Origin: Streptomyces sp. DH-12
GTDB taxonomy: Bacteria > Actinomycetota > Actinomycetes > Streptomycetales > Streptomycetaceae
Length of the DNA stretch: 64,000 nt
NCBI RefSeq assembly: GCF_002899455.1
Contig: NZ_PPFB01000001.1
Coordinates: 3,378,501 to 3,442,500 of the forward strand
Reading direction: 5' to 3'
In this document: piece by piece, positions 41,791 through 50,269 of the stretch
Position numbering within the stretch: the first letter of the stretch is position 1
Layout: every line of letters starts with the position of its first letter
Position numbers and translations under genes: made by a program
Notes under the pieces: generated by a model
The model's database searches: none
Seen by the model: the letters and a program-made list of their open reading frames with translations, nothing else
What the model was told of the DNA's origin: nothing

Positions 41791-42471
41791 CGCACTCCGG
41801 GCCTCCGGAGCGTCCCCGTCCCCGGTGTCGTCATCGGGTGGCGTCCAGTGGCGTCCGGCCATCAGGTCGCCCAGCCCGGCCCACGCGAAGTTCATCAGCG
41901 TCGTGGCCGCCTGCCGGGCGGTGACGCCGGGGGTGGCGTTGGCCCAGTCGGCGAGCGACTCGGCGGCCCCGACCAGCGCCTCCGCCAGCCCGGAGATCTC
42001 CGCCTCCCGCGGGTCGGGGTCCCGGTGGGCCTCCCGCGCGGCGGCCAGGATGAGCTGCGTCACGAACGCGACGATCTCCGCGCGCATCTCGGCCACCTCG
42101 GCGGCGAACACCTCACCGTGGGTGCGCGCCTGGAGGTGCAGCACCGCCCAGCCGTCGGGGTGCCGGGCGGTGTGCGTGAAGAACGCGGTCAGGCCCGACC
42201 AGAGCTGCCGGTCCGCCGGCAGCTCGGGCCGGGCCCCCGCGCGCACCGCCTCGGTGAGCGCCCTGGCCTCCCGCCGGATGCACGCGGTGAACAGGTCCTC
42301 CTTGGAGTTGAGGTACAGGTACACCAACGGCTTGGACACGCCCGCCAGTTCGGCGATCTCGTCCATCGACGCGGCCATGTACCCCCGGTGTCCGAAGGTG
42401 CGTACGGCTGCGTCCAGCATCTGCTGTTCACGGACCGCACGCGGCATCCGCTTCGTCTTCACGGCACCCAT
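41770..42471 (-). CDS. TetR/AcrR family regulator
   Basis: A 233-aa regulator. Residues about 15-60 are the TetR DNA-binding domain (QQMLDAAVRTFGHRGYMAASMDEIAELAGVSKPLVYLYLNSKEDLF). The C-terminal part is a large helical ligand domain with AEALVGAAESLADWA, compatible with an acyl-CoA or other hydrophobic ligand. It lies convergent to the fabG-maoC operon and probably controls it and the thiolase gene through the palindromes at 39416-39446. A TACGCT box next to the ATG suggests a leaderless transcript. The gene's last codons overlap the third unit of the 70-bp repeat. Confidence 0.9.
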   Translation of the reverse strand: MGAVKTKRMPRAVREQQMLDAAVRTFGHRGYMAASMDEIAELAGVSKPLVYLYLNSKEDLFTACIRREARALTEAVRAGARPELPADRQLWSGLTAFFTHTARHPDGWAVLHLQARTHGEVFAAEVAEMRAEIVAFVTQLILAAAREAHRDPDPREAEISGLAEALVGAAESLADWANATPGVTARQAATTLMNFAWAGLGDLMAGRHWTPPDDDTGDGDAPEARSAVAPPVR

Positions 42472-42478
42472 GGGACAC

Positions 42479-42484
42479 AGCGTA
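42479..42484 (-). promoter_or_regulatory. -10 box of the TetR gene
   Basis: Read leftwards, TACGCT ends 7 nt before the ATG, predicting a leaderless mRNA. The -35 region would lie inside the 3' end of the upstream SPFH gene. Confidence 0.5.
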
Positions 42485-42494
42485 CGGTCCGCCG

Positions 42495-43820
42495 CTACCG
42501 CGGGTCGTGGCCGCCGTCCTCGGCCTGCCGGACCGGACCGCCGGCCGGCGCCCGGTCGCCCGAGGTGAGCCGGGGCAGCAGCTGCGCGGTGAACAGCGTC
42601 GACAGCGCCGAGGTGTCGGTGCCGCCGTCGGTGCGCACCACCACCGGACGCGGCGCCTTCCCGGCCAGCCGGGAGCCCACCTCCAGCCGCCTGCGGGCCA
42701 GCTCGTACTGGAGCACCGCGCGGTTGTCCCGGTACGCCTGGGCGAGCGCCTGCTGGGCGCGGGCCTCGTTCTCGGCGGCGATGAGACCGCTGCGGCCGCG
42801 CGTCTCGATCTCGAAGCGCACCCGCTGGGCCTCGGTCTCCTGCCGCTCCAGCAGCTGGGCGACCTCCTCGCGGGCCCGGTTCAGCGCCGCCCGCACCTCG
42901 ACGATCCGGGCGTCACGGATCTTCTTGGCCCGCTCGATGTCCATGCCCAGGCTGTCGATGCGGCGCTTGCGGATCAGGCCCCACTCCTGCTCGTAGGCGG
43001 TCCGCTCCTTGGCGACCTGCTCACGGGTGGCCAGGTGCTGCTGGTACTGCGCCGGCAGCTGCACGTCGGGGATGTTGCAGCCGGTGATCCGCACGCCGTA
43101 GCGGTCCAGCTGACGGTTGAGCAGGTCCTGCATGTCGGCGACGTCCGAGCCGCGCAGGTCGTAGGCGCGCTCGGTGCGCACCCTGCGGGCCCGCTGCCGG
43201 ATCGCGTCCTGCACGGCGCTGGACAGCACCAGGTCGAAGTTGCCCGCGCCGATGGTGCGGACGAACAGCACCGCGTCGGTGATGCGGAACTTCAGGAAGA
43301 ACTCGATCGAGCGCAGCGGCACGTTCTCCTGCGTGGGGCAGGCCATGACGGGCGCCGAGTACGGGATCTCGGTGGCCGTGTCGACGACGAAGTCGACCCG
43401 TGACCAGGGGTGCCACAGGTAGTGCCGGCCCGCGTCCAGGGTGCGCACGACGGCCCCGTACCGGGTGAGCACCCCGTGGGTGCCCTGCTCGATCTCGACG
43501 ATCGAGGAGCGCCACCACCACAGGCCGCCGATCGCCGGCAGCAGCACGCCGACGACGTAGGAGAAGGTGGCCAGCGCGCCGGCGGCCATGCCGCCGAGCC
43601 CGTCGGAGCCGGACTCCCGCAGCGTCAGCATCACACCCGTCAGCAGGGCGTAGCCGCCGGCCCAGAACGGCAGCATCCACCACAGGCGGCGGCGGTGCCT
43701 GGGGATGATGACCGGCAGCAGGGTGCCGGCCTCGCCGCCGCGCAGCAGGCGGGCGATGTCGCCCCAGGGCGCGACGGCCTCGGAGATGACCGAACGACGG
43801 TGACTGCGGACGGAACTCAC
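42495..43820 (-). CDS. SPFH (band 7) domain membrane protein, second of pair
   Basis: A 441-aa protein. Two hydrophobic stretches at about 47-70 (WWMLPFWAGGYALLTGVMLTL) and 80-103 anchor it, then IVEIEQGTHGVLTRYGAVVRTLDAGRHYLWHPW opens the SPFH/band 7 domain (to about residue 290). A long helical stretch follows (REQVAKERTAYEQEWGLIRKRR and REEVAQLLERQETEAQRVRFEIETRGRSGLIAAENEARAQQALAQAY), which usually drives oligomerisation. SPFH proteins build ring scaffolds in ordered membrane areas. Its GTG overlaps the stop of the first SPFH gene by 4 nt, so both are made together and probably form a hetero-oligomer. The TetR gene follows by 23 nt. Confidence 0.85.
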   Translation of the reverse strand: MSSVRSHRRSVISEAVAPWGDIARLLRGGEAGTLLPVIIPRHRRRLWWMLPFWAGGYALLTGVMLTLRESGSDGLGGMAAGALATFSYVVGVLLPAIGGLWWWRSSIVEIEQGTHGVLTRYGAVVRTLDAGRHYLWHPWSRVDFVVDTATEIPYSAPVMACPTQENVPLRSIEFFLKFRITDAVLFVRTIGAGNFDLVLSSAVQDAIRQRARRVRTERAYDLRGSDVADMQDLLNRQLDRYGVRITGCNIPDVQLPAQYQQHLATREQVAKERTAYEQEWGLIRKRRIDSLGMDIERAKKIRDARIVEVRAALNRAREEVAQLLERQETEAQRVRFEIETRGRSGLIAAENEARAQQALAQAYRDNRAVLQYELARRRLEVGSRLAGKAPRPVVVRTDGGTDTSALSTLFTAQLLPRLTSGDRAPAGGPVRQAEDGGHDPR

Positions 43821-45511
43821 GGCTGGACCTCCTCGGCGGACCCGGACTCGTCGCCTGCTGCGGCGCCCTCGGGCGCATCGTTCGTGACGCCCTCGGCGGG
43901 CTCGTCGGGCATCTGCGGCACGACGGTCGGCCGCTCGGCCTCCAGCAGCGCGGCGATCTCCTCCTCACGGGAGGCGATCCGCTCGGACACCTCCGCCAGC
44001 CGCTCCCGCACGGCGGCCATCTCCGCGTCGCCGAACAGCTCCGCGCCGCGCTCGCCGACCAGCTCGCGCGCCAGCTCCAGGAAGTCGATCCCGGCGGCCC
44101 CGTCGCCGTCGCCGCCGCCGATGCGCACCAGCCGGGGCAGATGGTCGGCGACCTGCTCCAGAGTGTCGAGCACCTGCTGCCGGTAGCGGTACTCCAGGAT
44201 CTCCGGGGCCTGCGCGGCGGTCACCGCGCGGATGTCGAGGGCCTGCGCCTCCAGCAACGCCGCGTTGGCCTTGGCCTCCGACTCGGCCTGCACGTAGCGC
44301 TGGCGGGCGAGGGCCTCGGCGCGGTTGGTCTCGCGCTCCACGGCGGTGTCCATCTGCGCCTGGTACTGGGCGATGTCGGCCTGGATCGCGGACAGCGTCT
44401 CCTGGCTGGAGGCGAGCTCGCGGTTCAGGTCGCCCTCGTCCTGCTCCTTGCGCAACTGCAGCGCGTACTCGTGCGTGTACGCCTCCTTGGCCATGCGCAC
44501 CATCTCGGGCGCGGCCAGGTCCATCCGGTAGCGGCGGTCCGCGGGCTCGGCGTGGGTGATGTTGGCGTTGGTCAGCTCCACGGCCGGGCGGAACTGCTGG
44601 TTGAGCTGCTCCAGCAGCCGCCCGCTGTCCTCGCCGACCATGTCGTAGATGCCGGCCGCCTCCTGCTCGTAGATCAGGCTGCGGATGGTCTCGCTGACCG
44701 CGTTGCCCAGCTTCTCCTCGAAGCCGCGCACCGCGCCGAGCGTGTAGACGAACTCCACCGGGTCGCTGATCCGGAACTGGATGAACAGGTCGATGGACGC
44801 CTTCACACCGCCCTTGGTGGGGGCCTCCCGCACCGGCGCGTTGAACGGGTACTCGCGGGTGGTGTTGACGATGTACGACACCCGCTTCCACGGACTGATC
44901 AGAGTGACCCGGCCCGGCCCGACGACCTTCTCCAGCTTGCCGAAGCGGGTGATCATCGCCTGGCACCCGTCCGGCACCATGACCAGACCCTGCCGCCACC
45001 ACACGAACGCGACGGCGGCCACCGCGATCACCCAGTAGTGCAGCCCGAACAGCGGCTGGGTCGCGCTCCAGCCGCCGGCCGCGGACACGACCGCCGTGCC
45101 GATCAGCCCGATCACCAGCAGCGACAGGACCGGCAGCATGGACAGCAGGGAACGGCCCTTGGGCATCACCATCGGGTAGATGGCGTGCACCGCCTCGCCG
45201 TCCTCCCGCAGCTGCTCGCTGCGGCTCAGCGCCTCGCCGGCCTCGTCCAGCGCCACGGTCTTCTGCCGCATCACGGTGTCGACGGAGCTGCCGTCCTGCT
45301 CCCGGGCGGCCGGGAAGTCGGCCGGGTCCATGCCCTCGCCCGTCTCGAACCGCTCGTCCTCGCCCGTGGCCCCGCGCGTGCCGGCCGACGGCGGCGTACC
45401 GCCGCCTCCGGTGCGGCGGTGCAGTTCCTCACGGGCCGCGGCGCGCGGATCCGCGCCGCCGATGACCGACTGTGCGACGTTGCGTAGGCTCTGCGCCCGC
45501 GTACGCGCCAC
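43817..45511 (-). CDS. SPFH (band 7) domain membrane protein, first of pair
   Basis: A 564-aa protein. The first 130 residues are hydrophilic and disordered-looking, followed by two membrane helices (LLSMLPVLSLLVIGLIGTAVV and HYWVIAVAAVAFVWW). The SPFH domain begins at VPDGCQAMITRFGKLEKVVGPGRVTLISPWKRVSYIVNTT. A long coiled region (SAIQADIAQYQAQMDTAVERETNRAEALARQRYVQAESEAKANAALLEAQALDIRAV) and an acidic C-terminus end it. It pairs with the next gene (4-nt overlap). The GTG start is preceded by AAGGGGGA; its position is given to within one base. Possible roles are membrane microdomain scaffolding or envelope stress, by family only. Confidence 0.82.
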   Translation of the reverse strand: MARTRAQSLRNVAQSVIGGADPRAAAREELHRRTGGGGTPPSAGTRGATGEDERFETGEGMDPADFPAAREQDGSSVDTVMRQKTVALDEAGEALSRSEQLREDGEAVHAIYPMVMPKGRSLLSMLPVLSLLVIGLIGTAVVSAAGGWSATQPLFGLHYWVIAVAAVAFVWWRQGLVMVPDGCQAMITRFGKLEKVVGPGRVTLISPWKRVSYIVNTTREYPFNAPVREAPTKGGVKASIDLFIQFRISDPVEFVYTLGAVRGFEEKLGNAVSETIRSLIYEQEAAGIYDMVGEDSGRLLEQLNQQFRPAVELTNANITHAEPADRRYRMDLAAPEMVRMAKEAYTHEYALQLRKEQDEGDLNRELASSQETLSAIQADIAQYQAQMDTAVERETNRAEALARQRYVQAESEAKANAALLEAQALDIRAVTAAQAPEILEYRYRQQVLDTLEQVADHLPRLVRIGGGDGDGAAGIDFLELARELVGERGAELFGDAEMAAVRERLAEVSERIASREEEIAALLEAERPTVVPQMPDEPAEGVTNDAPEGAAAGDESGSAEEVQP

Positions 45512-45605
45512 GGGGTCCCCCTTCGCCTGTGGTGCCGTCCCCGCGCTGGACCGCGGGGAATCGTGTGGTCCGGTGATCACACACCACGAAGGCGGACACG
45601 CGGAA

Positions 45606-45656
45606 GGGGCGCACCCCAGCAACGGTCACCCGTGTCTCGTTGCCGGGATGCGCCCC
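45606..45656 (-). terminator. Terminator hairpin of the symporter gene
   Basis: GGGGCGCACCCCAGCAACG and CGTTGCCGGGATGCGCCCC pair with only two single-base mismatches around a 13-nt loop, 20 nt beyond the symporter stop and upstream of the first SPFH gene. Confidence 0.7.
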
Positions 45657-45676
45657 TCGGCGCGGTCGCGAAGGCG

Positions 45677-46996
45677 TCAGGCCGCCGCGGTGACCGGACG
45701 GCGGTCCTCCGCCTCGGGGGCCTCGTCGACCGGGGAGGCGTGCACGGAGTCGTACGCCTGACGGTCGAGCAGGCCCTCACGGGCGGAGACGACGACCGGG
45801 ACGAGGGCCTGTCCCGCGACGTTCGTCGCCGTGCGGATCATGTCCAGGATCGGGTCGATGGCGAGCAGCAGGCCCACGCCCTCCATCGGCAGGCCGAGGG
45901 TGGACAGGGTGAGGGTCAGCATGACCGTCGCGCCGGTGAGACCGGCCGTGGCGGCGGAGCCCACCACCGAGACGAACGCGATCAGCAGGTAGTCGCCGAC
46001 GCCGAGCGGGACGTCGAAGATCTGCGCGACGAAGATCGCGGCGATGGCCGGGTAGATCGCGGCGCAGCCGTCCATCTTCGTGGTCGCGCCGAACGGCACG
46101 GCGAAGCTCGCGTACTCCTTGGGCACGCCCAGGCGCTCGGTGACCTTCTGGGTGAGCGGCATGGTGCCGACGGAGGAGCGGGAGACGAAGGCCAGCTGGA
46201 TCGCGGGCCAGGCGCCCTTGAAGAACTGCACCGGGTTGACCTTGGCGACCGTCGCCAGCAGCGCCGGGTAGACGCCGAAGAGGACGATGAGGCAGCCGAC
46301 GTAGATGTCGGCGGTGAAGGTGGCGTACTGGCCGATCAGGTTCCAGCCGTAGGTGGCGATGGCGTTGCCGATGAGGCCGACGGTGCCGATCGGGGCCAGG
46401 CGGATGACCCACCACAGCGCCTTCTGCAGCAGCTCCAGGACGGACTCGCTGAGGGTGAGGATCGGCTGGGCCTTCTCACCGAGCTGCAGGGCGGCGATGC
46501 CGGCCACGACGGCCATGAAGACGATCTGCAGCACGTTCAGCTCGGTGAACGGCGTGATCACGTCGGTCGGCACGATGCCGGTGAGGAAGTCGATCCAGGA
46601 GCCGGTCTTCTCCGGGGTCCCGCCGTCGGCCGGGGTGAGGCCGGTGCCCGCGCCGGGGTCGGTGACCAGGCCGATGACCAGACCGATCGCCACCGCGATC
46701 AGCGAGGTGACCATGAACCACAGGAGGGTCCGCGAGGCCAGCCGGGCCGCGTTGTTGACCTTCCTGAGGTTGGTGATGGAGACGAGGATCGCGAAGAAGA
46801 CCAGCGGGGCGACGGCCAGCTTCAGCAGGCCGATGAAGGTGCCGCCGACCTTCTCCAGGGTGGTGACCAGCCAGGACAGGTCCTGGCTGCGGGCGAGCCA
46901 GCCGAGCAGGACGCCCAGGGCGAGGCCGATGAGTATCTGGGCCCAGAAGGGCACGCGGACGGACCGCTTCAACTGCGTGTTCGAGGACACGGACAT
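45677..46996 (-). CDS. Dicarboxylate/amino acid:cation symporter (DAACS family)
   Basis: A 439-aa transporter with about eight membrane segments. The family's signature motifs are present: SRSSVGTMPLTQKVTERLGVP (the serine-rich re-entrant loop HP1, here SSVGTMP) and FAVPFGATTKMDGCAAIYPAIAAIF (the NMDG-type helix-break motif in TM7, here KMDG), then AATAGLTGATVMLTLTLSTLGLP (HP2). It takes up glutamate, aspartate or C4-dicarboxylates with protons or sodium. ATG 46996 gives the natural N-terminus, but GGAG is 7 nt before GTG 46990 and only 1 nt before the ATG, so GTG 46990 may be the true start. It has its own promoter with an operator-like palindrome. Confidence 0.9.
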   Translation of the reverse strand: MSVSSNTQLKRSVRVPFWAQILIGLALGVLLGWLARSQDLSWLVTTLEKVGGTFIGLLKLAVAPLVFFAILVSITNLRKVNNAARLASRTLLWFMVTSLIAVAIGLVIGLVTDPGAGTGLTPADGGTPEKTGSWIDFLTGIVPTDVITPFTELNVLQIVFMAVVAGIAALQLGEKAQPILTLSESVLELLQKALWWVIRLAPIGTVGLIGNAIATYGWNLIGQYATFTADIYVGCLIVLFGVYPALLATVAKVNPVQFFKGAWPAIQLAFVSRSSVGTMPLTQKVTERLGVPKEYASFAVPFGATTKMDGCAAIYPAIAAIFVAQIFDVPLGVGDYLLIAFVSVVGSAATAGLTGATVMLTLTLSTLGLPMEGVGLLLAIDPILDMIRTATNVAGQALVPVVVSAREGLLDRQAYDSVHASPVDEAPEAEDRRPVTAAA

Positions 46997-47162
46997 GCTC
47001 CGGTGAGGGGGACGCGTGAGGGATGTGACGAGGGACTCGGGGGGTGGCGCGGCGTCAGGGCTGACAGTTCGCGGTGGTGACCCGGCAGAGGTCCACGTGC
47101 AGGCGCGCCACGAGCGGAACACTCCGGGGCGTGGGGAACACGGCTGCTGACTTCACCCGACG

Positions 47163-47195
47163 ACCGTAACACCTGAACTTTGGGAACCTCAAAGT
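47163..47195 (-). promoter_or_regulatory. Promoter and operator of the symporter gene
   Basis: Read leftwards, TTGAGG (47192-47187) and TACGGT (47168-47163) are spaced by 18 nt. The palindrome ACTTTG-7 nt-CAAAGT (47177-47195) overlaps the -35 box and spacer, and a second palindrome, CTTTC-TTT-GAAAG, lies just upstream. A repressor site is likely. The rest of the 327-nt gap before the symporter shows no gene. Confidence 0.55.
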
Positions 47196-47240
47196 CTTTC
47201 TTTGAAAGGCGTGACGGCGAACACACGCATAGAACGCAAA

Positions 47241-47278
47241 GCGCCCCGGTGTCCCTGGCGAGAGGGAGTCCGGGGCGC
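47241..47278 (-). terminator. Terminator of the DUF4229 gene
   Basis: GCGCCCCGG (47241-47249) pairs with CCGGGGCGC (47270-47278), with a further CCCT/AGGG pairing inside. It lies about 45 nt after the stop codon. Confidence 0.65.
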
Positions 47279-47323
47279 CGGCGTGCGGTGCGCGGGTGTG
47301 AGGGACGTTACGGCGTCACGGCG

Positions 47324-47641
47324 TCACGAGGTCTGCGCCTGGCCCGGGGCCTGGCCCTGGGCGCGGGCCGTGTCGTCGGCCGCGTCCTCCTGGGAGCGGT
47401 TGGCCTCCAGGTCGGCCTTGGCGCGCTGCATGCGGCGCACGATCCGCTCCGAGGCCCGGTCCCGTTCCTTGCGGAGCACGACGAGGCTGATCGGCGCGGA
47501 GATCAGCAGCGCGAGCAGCACGATCCACAGACCGTTGGAGTCGCCGAGACCGCGCGGCGCGAGACCCGAGTAGACGAGGGCCCAGACGACCACGAGGCAG
47601 CCCGCGAAGATCCCGAGGCGCATCAGCGTGTAGCGGAGCAT
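47324..47641 (-). CDS. DUF4229 family small membrane protein
   Basis: A 105-aa protein with two membrane helices: YTLMRLGIFAGCLVVVWALVYSGL near the start, and GLWIVLLALLISAPISLVVL. The cytoplasmic tail RKERDRASERIVRRMQRAKADLEANRSQEDAADD is charged, and the end is Gln/Ala-rich. This matches DUF4229, an actinobacterial family of unknown function. ATG 47641 is preferred because GGAAGAG lies 9 nt upstream; GTG 47650 is also in frame. A terminator follows the gene, so it is transcribed alone. Nothing nearby hints at a role. Confidence 0.8.
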   Translation of the reverse strand: MLRYTLMRLGIFAGCLVVVWALVYSGLAPRGLGDSNGLWIVLLALLISAPISLVVLRKERDRASERIVRRMQRAKADLEANRSQEDAADDTARAQGQAPGQAQTS

Positions 47642-47771
47642 CTCATCCACTCTTCCGTGCGTACGGTCAGAAACATCCCGTAAGGGGACGACGTCCAGTG
47701 AAGCACGACCGGCGGCCGATCTTTCAGCGGGGTGCGGGGGCGGTACGGGGCGGTGGAGGCCCGTACGGGTC

Positions 47772-48296
47772 TCACGTCAGCGTGAGCAGCATGATCACGT
47801 CGTCGCGGTCGTCGCCGGGCGCCACGCGGATCGCGCCCGGGACCCGGCCGACCTCCTTGTAGCCGCAGGAGGCGTAGAAGTGCTCCAGGCCGAGACCGCC
47901 GCGGCAGCCGAGGCGGATCGCCTGCACGCCGTCCATCGTGCGGGCGGTCCGCTCGGCCTCGGCGAGCAGGTCACGGCCGTAGCCCTTGCCCTGGTGGCGG
48001 GGGTGGACCATCACCGTGTAGAGCCAGATCCAGTGGGTCATCAGGGGGTGGTCGTTCCGGGTGAGGAACGCCGTCGCGGCGGCCCGGCCCTCCTCGTCGT
48101 GCCCCACGACCAGCCGGGAGCGCCCCTGCGCCATGTCGGCGAACTGCCGCAGCAGGCCGGGGCGGATGTCCTCCCGCGTCACCGGCGGCACGTACCCGAC
48201 GGCTCCGCCGGCGTTGGAGACGTCGGTCCAGAGGGTGAGGATGCCGTCGCGGAGGGCGGGGGTGACGTCGGGGTCCACAGTGAAAGTAAGGGGCAT
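47772..48296 (-). CDS. GNAT family N-acetyltransferase
   Basis: A 174-aa acetyltransferase. LYTVMVHPRHQGKGYGRDLLAEAERTAR contains the Q-x-x-G-x-G acetyl-CoA loop of motif A, and GLEHFYASCGYKEVGRVPGAIRVAP is motif B with the usual FY-x-x-x-GY. The substrate is not apparent. The start is ATG 48296. It lies alone on the minus strand between the DUF4229 gene and a long palindrome, with its own upstream region. Confidence 0.85.
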   Translation of the reverse strand: MPLTFTVDPDVTPALRDGILTLWTDVSNAGGAVGYVPPVTREDIRPGLLRQFADMAQGRSRLVVGHDEEGRAAATAFLTRNDHPLMTHWIWLYTVMVHPRHQGKGYGRDLLAEAERTARTMDGVQAIRLGCRGGLGLEHFYASCGYKEVGRVPGAIRVAPGDDRDDVIMLLTLT

Positions 48297-48392
48297 TGTG
48301 CGATGCTAGCCCTTACCCCCGCAGGACCGCAGTCGAATTCCGGCGGCCACCGCCGCAGGGGTTACGGCACCGACCCGGGTGCGGGTCGTCAT

Positions 48393-48451
48393 GGGCCGGT
48401 CGCGCAGTTCCCCGCGCCCTTTTGGGGCGCGGGGAACTGCGCGACCGGCCC
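48393..48451. repeat. 27-bp perfect palindrome (dispersed Streptomyces element)
   Basis: The arms 48393-48419 and 48425-48451 are perfectly complementary over 27 bp with a 5-nt TTTTG loop; the core of the right arm is GGGCGCGGGGAACTGCGCG. From memory, near-identical hairpins occur many times in Streptomyces intergenic regions. Here it lies between the mqnE 3' end and the GNAT start, where it would stop mqnE transcripts. Confidence 0.85.
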
Positions 48452-48496
48452 ACCACTCCGCCGCGGACGGCGACGGCCGGAACCCCCTGACGGGAG

Positions 48497-49660
48497 TCAG
48501 ACCCGCATCGGCTGGGGCGACTCGCGGCGGGCCGGGTCCGGGCCCTCGTACTCGCGGATGATCTCGTACCGGGTGTTCCGCTCCACGGGCCGGAACCCCG
48601 CGTCCCGGATCAGGTCCAGCAGATCCTCGCGCGTCAGCTTGTTCGGCGTGCCGAAGTTGTCCGCGTCATGCGTGATCTTGTACTCGACCACCGACCCGTC
48701 CATGTCGTCCGCCCCGTGCTGCAGCGCCAGCTGCGCCGTCTGCACGCCGTGCATCACCCAGAACACCTTGACGTGCGGCACGTTGTCGAACAGCAGCCGC
48801 GACACCGCGAAGGTCTTCAGCGCCTCCGCCCCCGTCGCCATCTGCGTCCGCGCCTGCAGCCGGTTGCGGATCTTGCCGTCCTTCATGTCCACGAAGTCGT
48901 GCTGGTACCGCAGCGGGATGAAGACCTGGAAGCCGCCGGTCTCGTCCTGCAGCTCCCGCAGCCGCAGCACGTGGTCCACGCGGTGGCGCGGCTCCTCGAT
49001 GTGGCCGTAGAGCATGGTGCACGGGGTCTTCAGGCCCTTCTCGTGCGCCAGCCGGTGGATGCGGGACCAGTCCTCCCAGTGGGTGTCGTGGTCCACGATG
49101 TGCTGCCGGACCTCCCAGTCGAAGATCTCGGCGCCGCCGCCGGTGAGCGACTCGAGCCCCGCGTCGATGAGTTCGTCGAGGATCTCGCTCGCGCCGAGCC
49201 CCGAGATCGTCTCGAAGTGGTGGATCTCCGTGGCGGTGAACGCCTTCAGCGACACCTCCGGCAGCGCCGCCTTCAGCTCCCGCAGCGACCGCGGGTAGTA
49301 GCGCCACGGCAGGTTCGGGTGGAGCCCGTTGACGATGTGCAGCTCGGTGAGGTTCTCCGACCGCATCTCCTCGGCGAGCTTCACCGCCTCCTCGATGCGC
49401 ATCGTGTACGCGTCCTTCTCCCCCGGCTTGCGCTGGAAGGAGCAGTACGCGCACGACGCCGTGCACACGTTGGTCATGTTGAGGTGGCGGTTGACGTTGA
49501 AGTGCACGACGTCGCCGTTGAGGCGCGTGCGCACCTCGTGCGCCAGTCCGCCCAGCCATGCCAGGTCGTCCGACTCGTAGAGCGCGATGCCGTCCTCGCG
49601 GGTCAGCCGCTCACCGGAGCGGACCTTCTCCTCCAGCTCGCGCTTGAGCCCGACGTCCAT
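48497..49660 (-). CDS. mqnE: Aminofutalosine synthase
   Basis: A 387-aa radical SAM enzyme. The cluster cysteines are C66, C70 and C73 in TNVCTASCAYCSFQRKPGEKDAYTM. ELHIVNGLHPNLPWRYYP and FHFETISGL-type segments (here EIHHFETISGLGASEILDELIDAGLESLTGGGAEIFD) are the MqnE signatures. It joins the MqnA product to the adenosine of SAM, giving aminodeoxyfutalosine. ATG 49660 has AAGAGG 7 nt upstream; a longer reading to 49696 lacks support. It is the last gene of the run ubiX, Lrp regulator, mqnE and lies 48 nt after the regulator gene, so Lrp control is plausible. Confidence 0.95.
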   Translation of the reverse strand: MDVGLKRELEEKVRSGERLTREDGIALYESDDLAWLGGLAHEVRTRLNGDVVHFNVNRHLNMTNVCTASCAYCSFQRKPGEKDAYTMRIEEAVKLAEEMRSENLTELHIVNGLHPNLPWRYYPRSLRELKAALPEVSLKAFTATEIHHFETISGLGASEILDELIDAGLESLTGGGAEIFDWEVRQHIVDHDTHWEDWSRIHRLAHEKGLKTPCTMLYGHIEEPRHRVDHVLRLRELQDETGGFQVFIPLRYQHDFVDMKDGKIRNRLQARTQMATGAEALKTFAVSRLLFDNVPHVKVFWVMHGVQTAQLALQHGADDMDGSVVEYKITHDADNFGTPNKLTREDLLDLIRDAGFRPVERNTRYEIIREYEGPDPARRESPQPMRV

Positions 49661-49708
49661 GCCGTTACCTCTTTCCGAAAGACCGACTCGCCCCACCGTA
49701 CGCCCCGG

Positions 49709-50167
49709 TCAGCCGGTCTCCTCGGGCAGCTCACCCACGCGGTTCTCCCACTTGGTGGAGAGCACGATGGTGGTGCGGGTGCGGGAGACGCCCTTGGTGC
49801 CGGACAGCCGGCGGATGATGCTCTCCAGGCCGTCCACGTCGGTGGCGCGCACCTTGAGCATGAACGAGTCCTCGCCGGCGATGAACCAGCAGTCCTCGAT
49901 CTCCCGGAGGTCCTTCAGCCGCTGGGCCACGTCCTCGTGGTCGGCGGCGTCGGAGAGGGAGATGCCGATGAGGGCGGTGACGCCGAGGCCGAGCGAGGCG
50001 GCGTCCACCGTGGCGCGGTAACCGGTGATGACGCCGGCCGCCTCCAGCCGGTTGATGCGGTCGGTGACGCTGGGTCCCGACAGACCGACGAGGCGCCCCA
50101 GCTCCGCGTACGAGGCCCGGCCGTTCTCCCGCAGGGCCTGGATGAGCTGCCTGTCCACCGCGTCCAT
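49709..50167 (-). CDS. Lrp/AsnC family regulator
   Basis: A 152-aa regulator. The N-terminal helix-turn-helix is DAVDRQLIQALRENGRASYAELGRLVGLSGPSVTDRINRLEAAGVITGY, and the C-terminal RAM domain contains TALIGISLSD and EDCWFIAGEDSFMLKVRATDVDGLESIIRRL. It would bind amino acids or related ligands as an octamer. ATG 50167 is preferred with GGAAGG about 10 nt upstream; GTG 50185 is possible. It sits between ubiX and mqnE on the same strand, which suggests that it regulates the menaquinone genes, an inference from position. Confidence 0.9.
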   Translation of the reverse strand: MDAVDRQLIQALRENGRASYAELGRLVGLSGPSVTDRINRLEAAGVITGYRATVDAASLGLGVTALIGISLSDAADHEDVAQRLKDLREIEDCWFIAGEDSFMLKVRATDVDGLESIIRRLSGTKGVSRTRTTIVLSTKWENRVGELPEETG

Positions 50168-50269
50168 CGAATCGATGCCTTCCACTGAAGAGGTACGGAG
50201 TTTCCGAGAGGTGGTGCCGTGTGGTGCGTCCGCGGTCCGGCGGGGGCACCGGGCCGCGGGGCGGGTGGA

